Below are positions 8,251-15,643 of a stretch of DNA of 38,191 nt, one piece after another. Under the pieces are notes generated by a model. It was given only the letters and a program-made list of their open reading frames with translations. It made no database searches and was not told where the DNA came from. Location of the stretch: positions 1-38,191 of the forward strand of contig JAEUQR010000004.1 in NCBI GenBank assembly GCA_016789705.1. Reading direction: 5' to 3'. Each line of letters begins with the position of its first letter. The first letter of the stretch is position 1. The DNA is from Acidobacteriota bacterium (GTDB lineage: Bacteria > Acidobacteriota > Vicinamibacteria > Vicinamibacterales > UBA2999). The position numbers and the translations under genes are program-made.

Positions 8251-8266
8251 TGCAAGTGCCGTACCT
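8251..8266 (-). promoter_or_regulatory. Sigma-54 type (-24/-12) promoter for jelly-roll gene copy 1
   Basis: Read on the minus strand the site is AGGTACGGCACTTGCA, against the consensus TGGCACGNNNNTTGCW. Ten of twelve defined positions match, including the -24 GG and the -12 GC at exact spacing. The -12 element is about 26 bases before the ATG at 8226, leaving a short leader with the ribosome site. Sigma-54 promoters need an enhancer-binding activator; none is encoded in this window. Confidence 0.6.
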
Positions 8267-8329
8267 GTCTGGCGCGCCCAGTTTTTCGGCGCGTCTGGCT
8301 GGGATTGTCGAATCGCCAGACTCACGACC

Positions 8330-8349
8330 GTGCAAAAAGGAAAGTGCAC
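8330..8349. promoter_or_regulatory. Inverted repeat, candidate activator site
   Basis: GTGCA at 8330-8334 and TGCAC at 8345-8349 form a 20-base dyad with an A/G-rich centre. It lies about 78-97 bases upstream of the minus-strand -12 element, a normal distance for a sigma-54 activator. The same GTGCA word recurs at 8424 (inside GGTGCACC) and 8627. Function is inferred from position and symmetry only. Confidence 0.35.
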
Positions 8350-8651
8350 CAACGCGGATCGTGTCGCACTCCGCCGCCTTCCGACCCGGCCGTGACTGGC
8401 GCCGCGGCGCCAACTCGATGGCGGTGCACCGGTCCGCCGACGGCGAGTCGTCGTGGCCGTTTTACCATACAATCCTTGGCGAGCGGCTTGGGAGTCCACT
8501 TGGGCTCCAGTCAATAGTCATCTCTCCGCGAGACAAAAATTGACGCCCCCCGCCGCCCAAGCGACTCACGGCGTCCGCTGCAGGTGGGATTTCGCTTCCA
8601 GCAATGGCGAGAGAGCATGAACAATAGTGCAATTGCTCGCAACAGGCGGCA

Positions 8652-8667
8652 AGGCGCGATTATTGCT
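8652..8667 (+). promoter_or_regulatory. Sigma-54 type (-24/-12) promoter for the EPS operon
   Basis: The site is AGGCGCGATTATTGCT, against TGGCACGNNNNTTGCW. Ten of twelve defined positions match, with the -24 GG at 8653-8654 and the -12 GC at 8665-8666 correctly spaced. Transcription would begin near 8678, which excludes the in-frame GTG at 8627 and points to the ATG at 8690 as the start of the ATPase gene. The 5' leader would be very short. Confidence 0.58.
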
Positions 8668-8689
8668 TAGCGATACTTACAGAAATAGC

Positions 8690-9745
8690 ATGGCGGTTAC
8701 TGCGAAGGAAAAAGCGGGCGGATCGAAATCGCCGTTCGGGCCTGAAGTCCCGAACGCGGAAGACAGCGTCTCCAGGCGCGTTGGACCTCTGTACGCTCCC
8801 TTCTTCGGCCTCAATGAGGCGCCGTTCGACCTGACGCCGAACCCCCGCTTTCTGTTCTTGACCCGGCAGCAGGCCGAAGCGCTCGGCAACCTCCGATATG
8901 CCCTCACCAGTTCGCGCGGTTTCACCCTGATTATCGGTGACGCCGGCACGGGCAAAACCACGCTCGTGCGCGCGGCACTCGACCGGATCGGTGACACGAC
9001 GAGCCGTTACGTCGTCGTCAACAACCCGACGCTCGCCAGAGCCGAGTTCTACGACCACCTCGCGCAGGGGTTCGGACTGAGTGAGGGCGCGCGACACTCG
9101 AAGACGCAGTTCCTGAAGGAGCTGCAGGCGCAGGTCGAAGACCGATTCGCCAAGGGTGGAATTACCGGGCTCGTCATCGACGAAGCCCAGAGCCTGCCCC
9201 ATGAGCTCCTCGAGGAGGTGCGACTGTTGGGCAACATCGAGACCGCCACGGCGAAGCTCCTGAACGTCGTGCTCTGCGGACAACCGGAGCTCGCGGATCG
9301 TCTGAACGACCCGTCGCTGCGCCAGTTCAAGCAGCGCCTGGCGCTGCGCTGCGAACTGCGTCCGCTGCATCTCAGTGATACGGCCTCGTACATCTCGGGG
9401 CGTCTGCGGATTGCCGGCGGGTCTCCGAAGGACATCTTCACGCGCGACGCGGTCGTGGCCATTCACGAAGCGTCGGCCGGTATCCCGCGACTCATCAACG
9501 TCATTGCCGACAACGCACTGATTGGGGGATTCGCCGCCCAGGTGAAGCCGGTTCCCGTTGAAATCGTCGATGACGTGTGCCGCGACTTCGACGTCATGCC
9601 GTCGCTCGGTGCCGACAGTGGGCAGCCTGCCGCCGGCCCCCGGCTGGCGCTGCCGGGCGCGGTGCCGGAAGCGCCACCGTCGCAGCAGCGACAGACGTCC
9701 GCGGGCCTCGCCCGGCTCAGATCCAGGTTCCGGTTTTTCTCCTGA
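8690..9745 (+). CDS. GspA/ExeA-like AAA ATPase, XrtA-system associated
   Basis: This 351-residue AAA ATPase belongs to the family annotated as the secretion or XrtA/PEP-CTERM-associated ATPase. After a variable lead comes YAPFFGLNEAPFDLTPNPRFLFL, the family's entry motif. Walker A is GDAGTGKTT at about 83-91 and Walker B is LVIDEAQ at about 161-167, followed by a helical lid with GIPRLINVIADNAL. In EPS loci it is thought to help secretion or assembly at the inner membrane; it lacks the C-terminal peptidoglycan-binding domain of true ExeA. The frame is open back to a GTG at 8627, but a sigma-54-like promoter at 8652-8667 lies inside that extension, so the ATG at 8690 is preferred. It ends 7 bases before the export gene and probably heads the operon. 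Confidence 0.85.
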   Translation: MAVTAKEKAGGSKSPFGPEVPNAEDSVSRRVGPLYAPFFGLNEAPFDLTPNPRFLFLTRQQAEALGNLRYALTSSRGFTLIIGDAGTGKTTLVRAALDRIGDTTSRYVVVNNPTLARAEFYDHLAQGFGLSEGARHSKTQFLKELQAQVEDRFAKGGITGLVIDEAQSLPHELLEEVRLLGNIETATAKLLNVVLCGQPELADRLNDPSLRQFKQRLALRCELRPLHLSDTASYISGRLRIAGGSPKDIFTRDAVVAIHEASAGIPRLINVIADNALIGGFAAQVKPVPVEIVDDVCRDFDVMPSLGADSGQPAAGPRLALPGAVPEAPPSQQRQTSAGLARLRSRFRFFS

Positions 9746-9752
9746 GCAGCCT

Positions 9753-10343
9753 ATGACTCTACACACCGCAATCGTAGCCGTCTCCCTGGCAGCCCTCTCG
9801 TATCCTGGCGCCGGTCAGCCCGCCGCACCGCCCCAGCCGCCGCCGGTTGCCGAGGCGGCAGCCGACTACGTCATCGGAGCCGAAGACGTGCTTGGCGTCG
9901 TGTTCTGGCGGGAACCTGACATCAGCGGCGACGTCACCGTGCGCCCGGATGGCCGGATCACGCTCCCGGTCATCGGTGAGATGCAGGCGGCGGGGCTCAC
10001 GCCGGCGAAACTGCAGGCACAGATCGTCGCTGCGGCCGGCAAGTACCTCACCGCGCCGAACGTCGCGGTCGTGGTTCGGACGATCAACAGCCGCCGTGTC
10101 TTCGTGACCGGACGAGTGCTCACGCCCGGCAGCCATGCCCTCAAGGGGCCGCTGACCGTGATGCAGGCCATCGCCCTCGCCGGCGGCCTCACGGAGTTCG
10201 CCAACGCGAAGGGGATCACGGTGTTGCGTGCCACGGCGGATGGCAACCAGCGCTTCAAGTTCAATTACAAGGACGTGGCCAACGGCAAGAACCTGGAGCA
10301 GAACATCCTGCTCCTGCCCGGAGACACGGTCGTCGTACCCTGA
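9753..10343 (+). CDS. Polysaccharide biosynthesis/export protein (Wza-like)
   Basis: The 196-residue product has an N-terminal signal-like segment (MTLHTAIVAVSLAALSYPGAG), a proline-rich linker, then the Poly_export domain beginning YVIGAEDVLGVVFWREPDISGDVTVRPDG and an SLBB-type domain (RRVFVTGRVLTPGSHALKG, VMQAIALAGGLTEFAN). It ends LLLPGDTVVVP, the usual end of short members. It should form the periplasmic part of the outer-membrane export channel. Wza-type proteins are normally lipoproteins, but I see no lipobox cysteine, so it may be soluble in the periplasm and dock on the barrel protein that follows. The frame is open upstream into the ATPase gene; the ATG at 9753 is chosen because the signal segment begins there. 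Confidence 0.88.
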   Translation: MTLHTAIVAVSLAALSYPGAGQPAAPPQPPPVAEAAADYVIGAEDVLGVVFWREPDISGDVTVRPDGRITLPVIGEMQAAGLTPAKLQAQIVAAAGKYLTAPNVAVVVRTINSRRVFVTGRVLTPGSHALKGPLTVMQAIALAGGLTEFANAKGITVLRATADGNQRFKFNYKDVANGKNLEQNILLLPGDTVVVP

Positions 10344-10366
10344 ACGTCCGTATTCGCACCACGGCA

Positions 10367-11719
10367 ATGAGATCCTTCACCCTGGTCCTCGCGTGTGCCG
10401 GCCTGCTGGTCGTCGATCGCGGCGGAGCCGCAGCACAGATGGTTCAGGGGCCCGCCGGGGGCAGCACCGGGATCTTCGGCGCGGCCAGCGGTTCCACGGC
10501 GCCGACGATCGCGCTGTCGCTCGATTTCGACGGTGGCTATGACGACGTCTCCGTCCCTGCTCCGTCCGACGCGACGTCGGTGTTCGTGCCGCTGCAGAGC
10601 GGCTATGTCGCCTCGGGTGCCGCGAACCTGCGGTTCCGCCAGGCGTCCGGCCAGCGCTATTTCCTGGGCCTGGCGTCCGGATCCGTGACGCAGCAGCAGG
10701 TCGGTCGCGATCTCGGGTCGTACACCCTGAAGCGCGCGGAAAGTTCGCTCGAGGCCGGCGTGCCCCTCGGGCGTCGCGCGGGCCTGCTTCTTTCCGCTGG
10801 GACGTCGGTCGAGCCCACCTACCTCTTTGGCGTCTTCGACGACGTCACGCGCAACTCACCGCTTCTGCCGGACGTGCCGGGTGTCAGTCCCGCCCCCTCG
10901 AACGCGCCTGCGGTCTCCATCACCGAGCAGCGCTGGCTGTCGAACCGTGTCAGCACCGCACTGCATCGCAACCTCACGTCCCGGCAGACCTTTCGACTTC
11001 GCTACGACGGCCTCTGGGTGCGTCCACTTGAAGGTCCGGGGTTCAGAAGCCAGTCGCACGGGGCGATGGCACAGCACACGTGGAACGTGCGCGAAAACAC
11101 CGCGCTGGAGTTTCTCTACCGCTTCGATACCAGCCCCCAGGTGATTAGTGACATCGAGTACCCACTGACCTCCCAGACGGTCGAAGTGCGCACGAGGGTC
11201 CGCCGCGCATTCTCGGCAAGCCGGAGCCTCAGCCTCATGGCCGGCGGCGGCGCCGTCAAGGTTCGCGCCGACGGCGTCGGGGCTGCGGACGCGGTCGACC
11301 AGTTTTCGCCGACGGCCTCCGGGTCACTGGCTTACACACTGACCCGCCGCTGGACCCTGAGTCTCGACGCGCGTCGGGACGTCGCGGTATTGACCGGCCT
11401 CTCGGCCGAGCCGTTCCGCTCGACATCGGCCACACTGTCGTTGTCGGGCGTCCTGGCGCGCCGTTTCTCGATCAGCACGTTCGGCGGCTACTCCAGGGGC
11501 TCGTCGTTGCGCCCGGGGAGCAGCGCATTCGACGTGGCGTCGGTGAACATGCAGCTGGTCTACGGCTTCACTGCTGCACTCGGCGCCATGCTCCGATACA
11601 CCTATGAGGAGAACTCGCTGGCTGGCGGACCGGCGCGATCGTCGCTGCCGACCGAGTTCGGCCGCAACACAATCCGCATCGGCGTCACGCTCTGGGCGCC
11701 GCTGTACGGTCGCTTCTAG
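10367..11719 (+). CDS. Outer-membrane beta-barrel protein of the EPS locus
   Basis: The 450-residue product has a signal peptide (about residues 1-24, ending GGAAAQ). It consists mainly of alternating hydrophobic and polar residues in strands separated by turns, such as TFRLRYDGLWVRPL, TALEFLYRFDTS, RWTLSLDARRDVAVL and AMLRYTYEENSL. It ends in phenylalanine (LWAPLYGRF), as outer-membrane barrels usually do. Proteobacterial XrtA EPS loci encode a barrel at about this position, and this gene sits between the export protein and the chain-length determinant. A role as the outer-membrane pore or docking partner for EPS export is likely by position. Sequence alone does not reveal a named family with certainty. 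Confidence 0.75.
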   Translation: MRSFTLVLACAGLLVVDRGGAAAQMVQGPAGGSTGIFGAASGSTAPTIALSLDFDGGYDDVSVPAPSDATSVFVPLQSGYVASGAANLRFRQASGQRYFLGLASGSVTQQQVGRDLGSYTLKRAESSLEAGVPLGRRAGLLLSAGTSVEPTYLFGVFDDVTRNSPLLPDVPGVSPAPSNAPAVSITEQRWLSNRVSTALHRNLTSRQTFRLRYDGLWVRPLEGPGFRSQSHGAMAQHTWNVRENTALEFLYRFDTSPQVISDIEYPLTSQTVEVRTRVRRAFSASRSLSLMAGGGAVKVRADGVGAADAVDQFSPTASGSLAYTLTRRWTLSLDARRDVAVLTGLSAEPFRSTSATLSLSGVLARRFSISTFGGYSRGSSLRPGSSAFDVASVNMQLVYGFTAALGAMLRYTYEENSLAGGPARSSLPTEFGRNTIRIGVTLWAPLYGRF

Positions 11720-11734
11720 CACCGAGGCTTTCGC

Positions 11735-13351
11735 ATGCTACCCGGAAAGACGCTCACACTCTCGGACTTCCTCCAGATCCTTCGCCGGCGGTTCTGGCTG
11801 CTGTCCGTGCCGCCGCTGATTACGACCTTTGCCGCACTTCTGTATTCGGCGAGCGTCCCCAACATGTACGAGTCCGACATGCTGATTGCGATCGATCCGC
11901 AGCGTGTCCCGGATTCGTTCGTCCGGTCGACGGTGACACTGCAGACGGATCGGCGGCTCGACGCCCTCCAGGTGCAGGTTCTCAGCCGCACGACCCTGCA
12001 GCAGGTGATCGAAGAGTTCAACCTGTACGAGCGCGAGCGCGCCACCATGTCCATCGAGGACGTGCTGTCGATGATGCGCGAGGCGATCCGCGTCGATCTT
12101 GAGACCCCGCGTCCGCGCGGCCGCGCCGAAACCCAACCGTCGGCGTTCCACGTGAGATTCACCTACCCCGACCCCAAGCTGGCCGCAGCGGTTACGCAGC
12201 GAATCGGCACTCACTTCGTCGAGCAGAACTCCCGCGACCGCGGCGGATTGGCCACGGCGACCAACGCGTTTCTCGAGAGCCAGCTCACTGAGGCGCGGGG
12301 GAAGCTCGAGGACCAGGAGCAGCGGCTCGAAGCGTTCCGTCAGCGGCACGGCAAGGAACTGCCGACCCAGAGCCAGACCAACGTCCAGGCCCTGTCGAGT
12401 GCACAGATGCAGGCGCAGAGCCTCGTCGAGTCGGTGGCCAGGGATCGTGACCGGAAGATGATGCTGGAGCGCATCTACCGGGAGGCTGCCGCGGAACCGC
12501 CGGCGCCGCTGGCTCCGTCAGGGGACACTCGCGGCGCCGTTGGCGAGATCCCGGTCGGAGCGACTCCGGAGCAGCAGGTCACAGCGGCCCGCGCATCGCT
12601 GGCCGCACTGGAACTGCGCTACACCGCCGATCACCCCGACGTCGTTCGCGCCCGCCGGCAGCTCGCCGAGCTCGAGGCGAGAGTCACCGCCGAGAAAAGC
12701 GCCACTCCCGCCACCCGCACTGCGGCGACGACAGCGGCGGCCGTCGTCGATCCGGTGCGCCGCGAGAGCCTCCGGCAGATGACGGCGGAGATCGAGAGTC
12801 TCGATCGGCAGATCGCGTTCAAGGAGCGCGAAGAACGGCGCGTCCGCGGTGAGATCGCGGAGTACCAGCGGCGGCTGGAAGCGGTTCCAGGTCTCGAGTC
12901 CGAGTGGGTCAAGCTGACGCGCGACTACGACACGCTGCAGACCGGGTATCGCGACCTGCTGGCGAAGAGTTCCGCGGCCCAGGTGTCTGCCAATCTTGAA
13001 GCTGAAGACATCGGCGAGCGATTCCGGATCGTTGACCCTGCCACGGTGCCGGTTGAGGCGCTCGCGTCCATGCGCCTTCGCTACAACGCGATTGGCCTGG
13101 CGATCGGACTGTTTCTGGGCATCGGCGTCGCGGCCCTCCTCGAGCTTCTCGATCGCAGCTTCCGAACGGAGCTCGACGTGCTCGAAGTCCTCGACCTGCC
13201 GGTGCTGGCATCGGTGCCACGCATCGAGTCGGCGGCCGAGCAGCTTGGCAAGCGTCGGCGGCGCCTGGTGATGGCGGCAGTAGGTGTCGTCAGCATCGTG
13301 ACGGCCGGGTACTTCACCTGGACGCTGAAGCTCTGGACCAGCCTAGTCTGA
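11735..13351 (+). CDS. Wzz/GumC-type chain-length determinant protein
   Basis: This 538-residue inner-membrane protein should control EPS chain length with the tyrosine-kinase-type ATPase encoded next. It has a first membrane segment at about 20-42 (FWLLSVPPLITTFAALLYSA), a Wzz domain, long charged and probably coiled-coil stretches at about 180-260 and 330-400 (QLAELEARVTAEKS; EIESLDRQIAFKEREERRVR), and a second membrane segment at about 453-472 (GLAIGLFLGIGVAALLELLD). After this comes the usual cytoplasmic LDLPVLASVPRI linker. A third hydrophobic segment at about 512-530 (VMAAVGVVSIVTAGYFTW) ends the protein, so its C-terminus would face the periplasm. The extra segment also occurs in some XrtA-locus relatives. 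A GAGG precedes the ATG. Confidence 0.9.
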   Translation: MLPGKTLTLSDFLQILRRRFWLLSVPPLITTFAALLYSASVPNMYESDMLIAIDPQRVPDSFVRSTVTLQTDRRLDALQVQVLSRTTLQQVIEEFNLYERERATMSIEDVLSMMREAIRVDLETPRPRGRAETQPSAFHVRFTYPDPKLAAAVTQRIGTHFVEQNSRDRGGLATATNAFLESQLTEARGKLEDQEQRLEAFRQRHGKELPTQSQTNVQALSSAQMQAQSLVESVARDRDRKMMLERIYREAAAEPPAPLAPSGDTRGAVGEIPVGATPEQQVTAARASLAALELRYTADHPDVVRARRQLAELEARVTAEKSATPATRTAATTAAAVVDPVRRESLRQMTAEIESLDRQIAFKEREERRVRGEIAEYQRRLEAVPGLESEWVKLTRDYDTLQTGYRDLLAKSSAAQVSANLEAEDIGERFRIVDPATVPVEALASMRLRYNAIGLAIGLFLGIGVAALLELLDRSFRTELDVLEVLDLPVLASVPRIESAAEQLGKRRRRLVMAAVGVVSIVTAGYFTWTLKLWTSLV

Positions 13352-13363
13352 AGGTGAATACCG

Positions 13364-14227
13364 ATGGGCCGAATTGACGACGCATTGCGACTGAACGAAG
13401 GCGGAACTGTGGCTCCGCCCGACGCTGCCGATCCCCGGCCGGAGTTTCTTCCGGCATGGCCAGTCCGCGCTGGCGGGGGGGGCAACGATCACACGACTGC
13501 CACGCCAGGGGACCTGGTGGTGTCGCCGACGGGCCAGGCGCCCGCTGGTCTCATTCGGTTCTCCTCGAAGGCACGCGAGAAGCTGGCGGCAGGTCCCACC
13601 GCCGATCCGGGGCTGACCGAGCAGTTCCGCCGTCTGGCGGCGACGCTCCACCATGCCCGTCAGGCCAACGGGCTGAACTGCGTCATGGTAACGAGCGCAC
13701 GACCTGGTGACGGCAAGACGCTCACTGCTGTCAACCTGGCGATCGTGCTGGCCGATTCCTATCGCTACAACGTGCTGCTCGTCGATGCGGACCTCAGGCG
13801 TCCTTCGATTCAGTCGATCGTCGAGCTCGGCGAAGGCGTCGGATTGAGCGAGGTGCTGCGAGCGAAGACCGAACAGAAGCTCGCCCTGGTGCGGCTGTCC
13901 GAGCGCCTCACGCTGCTGCCGGCGGGTCAGGCCACGGCCAATTCCATCGAGGCTCTGACTTCGCCGCGGATGGCGCAGATCATGGCCGAGGCGACGAGCC
14001 GGTACGACTGGGTGATTCTCGATGCGCCGCCGGTCGGACCGACGACCGACGCCCGCCTGCTGACCGGCATGGTCGGCGGCACGCTGTTCGTCATCCACGC
14101 CGGCCGCACTCAGTGCGATGACGTGCAGCGGGCAATCGACAGCCTTGGCCGTGAGCACCTGCTCGGAGTCGTGCTGAATGGCGTCGAAAGCGATCCTGCG
14201 GACGATTACTACGGCGTCCACAGGTAG
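13364..14227 (+). CDS. CpsD/CapB-type tyrosine autokinase (XrtA EPS locus)
   Basis: This 287-residue cytoplasmic P-loop protein has the three nucleotide motifs of bacterial tyrosine kinases: Walker A SARPGDGKTL at 111-120, Walker A' VLLVDADLRRPS at 137-148, and Walker B WVILDAPP near 216-223. It starts MGRIDDALR, the usual opening of these proteins in EPS loci. Autophosphorylation of C-terminal tyrosines regulates polymer length through the Wzz partner encoded 12 bases upstream. Here the C-terminal tail is very short, ending DDYYGVHR with only two tyrosines (282-283), instead of the longer tyrosine cluster of many homologues. A GAAGGTG ribosome site precedes the ATG. Confidence 0.9.
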   Translation: MGRIDDALRLNEGGTVAPPDAADPRPEFLPAWPVRAGGGGNDHTTATPGDLVVSPTGQAPAGLIRFSSKAREKLAAGPTADPGLTEQFRRLAATLHHARQANGLNCVMVTSARPGDGKTLTAVNLAIVLADSYRYNVLLVDADLRRPSIQSIVELGEGVGLSEVLRAKTEQKLALVRLSERLTLLPAGQATANSIEALTSPRMAQIMAEATSRYDWVILDAPPVGPTTDARLLTGMVGGTLFVIHAGRTQCDDVQRAIDSLGREHLLGVVLNGVESDPADDYYGVHR

Positions 14228-14241
14228 CTCCGGTACGCGCC

Positions 14242-15639
14242 ATGTACCGCATTCTCACCGGGAGCTTCGCAGGTCGCCGTGTCGGCCTCGTGGTCGTCGA
14301 GCACCTGCTGATCGTTCTGGCGGTCTTCGTGGCGGCGGTGCTGCGCCTGGGTCTGCCGGAGCCGCCGTGGAGTGTCGTCACTCAGTGGGGCGGCCGGGCA
14401 GTCCTCGTCGCGGTCGTGCTGCAGATCAGCCTGCACTACGCCGACCTCTACGACCTCCGGACGCTGGCCGGCCGGCGCGATCTGCTCATCGGCGTGGCAC
14501 GCGCGCTGGCGGCCGCCTCGATGATTCTGGCCATCATCTACTATCTCTTCCCCGGCGCCGTCGTCGGCCGCGGCGTGTTCGCCATCGCGAGCGTGCTCAT
14601 CGCTGCGGTGGTGATCGGCTGGCGTACGGCGTTCGACTGGTTATCGCTGCACGGCGAGCCGTCGGAGCGGCTGCTGATCGTCGGCACCGACGCTGCCGCG
14701 ACCACTCTTGCACGTGAACTGCGGGACCGCCGCAGCGAACTCGGCGTCGAAGTCGTCGGATTCGTCGATGCCGAGAAAGAGAAGGTGGGCACCCCCCTCG
14801 CCGGTCAAGAGGTCCTTGGCCTGGTCAGGGATATTCCCTCCATTGTCAAGACGCTCGACGTCGATCGTGTCGTGGTCAGCCTGACCGACGCGCGCGGCAA
14901 GTTCGACATGGCACAACTCGTCGAGATGAAGCTCAATGACGGGGTCCGCTTCGACTACCTCGCCTCGGTGTACGAGGAGTTCACCGGAAAGATTGCCGTC
15001 GAAAATCTGCGTCCGAGCTGGATTCTCTTCTCTTCGGGCTTCACCCGCAGCGTCGTGACCGAGGCAGCGAAACGCGCCGCGGACGTCGGGCTGTCCCTCG
15101 TCGGCCTGGTGATGGCGGCGCCGCTGATGCTCATGTCCGCCGTGGCGATCAAGGCCGGGTCGCCCGGCCCGGTGCTGTACTCGCAGCAACGCGTCGGCCG
15201 CAACGGCGTGCCGTTCACGGTTCACAAGTTCCGCTCGATGAGAGTCGACGCGGAAGCCACTACCGGTCCGGTCTGGTCAAGCGAAAACGACCCGCGGGTG
15301 ACGAGGGTCGGCCGGGTACTCAGGCGGACGCGGTTGGACGAGCTCCCGCAGCTGTGGAGCGTTCTGCGCGGCGACATGAGCTTCGTTGGTCCGCGGCCGG
15401 AACGACCGGAGTTCGTCGCCGGCCTCAGCAAGCAGATACCCTACTACGGGCAGCGGCACGTTGTTCGCCCGGGATTGACCGGCTGGGCGCAGGTGCGCCA
15501 TGGCTACGGCTCCACCATTGGCGACGCCCAGGAAAAGCTGCAATACGACCTCTTCTACATCAAGCACCTGTCGCTCGCGTTCGACTTCTACATCATCGCG
15601 GAGACAGTGAAGACTGTGCTCGTGCGCAGCGGGTCGTGA
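14242..15639 (+). CDS. Polyprenyl glycosylphosphotransferase (initiating sugar transferase)
   Basis: This 465-residue membrane enzyme should start EPS repeat-unit synthesis by moving a sugar-1-phosphate from UDP-sugar to undecaprenyl phosphate. Four or five hydrophobic helices occupy about residues 10-125. A CoA-binding-like nucleotide domain follows (RLLIVGTDAAATTLARELRDR, VVGFVDAEKEKVG). The last third is the bacterial sugar transferase core: another membrane helix (VGLSLVGLVMAAPLMLMSAVAI), then GPVLYSQQRVGRNG, HKFRSMR, TRLDELPQLWSVLRGDMSFVGPRPERPEF and PGLTGWAQV. The full-length layout matches the PssY/WcaJ-like group found in XrtA EPS loci. The identity of the first sugar cannot be read from the sequence. 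Confidence 0.93.
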   Translation: MYRILTGSFAGRRVGLVVVEHLLIVLAVFVAAVLRLGLPEPPWSVVTQWGGRAVLVAVVLQISLHYADLYDLRTLAGRRDLLIGVARALAAASMILAIIYYLFPGAVVGRGVFAIASVLIAAVVIGWRTAFDWLSLHGEPSERLLIVGTDAAATTLARELRDRRSELGVEVVGFVDAEKEKVGTPLAGQEVLGLVRDIPSIVKTLDVDRVVVSLTDARGKFDMAQLVEMKLNDGVRFDYLASVYEEFTGKIAVENLRPSWILFSSGFTRSVVTEAAKRAADVGLSLVGLVMAAPLMLMSAVAIKAGSPGPVLYSQQRVGRNGVPFTVHKFRSMRVDAEATTGPVWSSENDPRVTRVGRVLRRTRLDELPQLWSVLRGDMSFVGPRPERPEFVAGLSKQIPYYGQRHVVRPGLTGWAQVRHGYGSTIGDAQEKLQYDLFYIKHLSLAFDFYIIAETVKTVLVRSGS

Positions 15640-15643
15640 GGCG

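Larger units (their letters stand above)
8227..8689. other. Divergent intergenic control region (463 bases)
   Basis: There is no convincing gene here. The region is visibly richer in A and T than its surroundings and separates two outward-facing genes. It holds two sigma-54-like sites (8251-8266 minus, 8652-8667 plus), an inverted repeat at 8330-8349, a perfect GGTGCACC palindrome at 8423-8430, and a poor -24/-12-like match at 8477-8491 whose final GC is GG. A 17-codon reading frame at 8617-8670 is too short and too poorly supported to call as a gene. Confidence 0.7.

Noticed and set aside
8477..8491. Second -24/-12-like sequence on the plus strand
   Set aside because: The essential GC of the -12 element is GG, and a better match lies nearer the gene.
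8617..8670. A 17-codon reading frame upstream of the ATPase gene, a possible leader peptide
   Set aside because: It overlaps the sigma-54-like promoter, so it would lie largely before the transcript start, and it has no sign of attenuation structure.
8627..8689. GTG start extending the ATPase by 21 residues
   Set aside because: The extension is unlike the family, has no good ribosome site and contains the -24/-12 promoter match.
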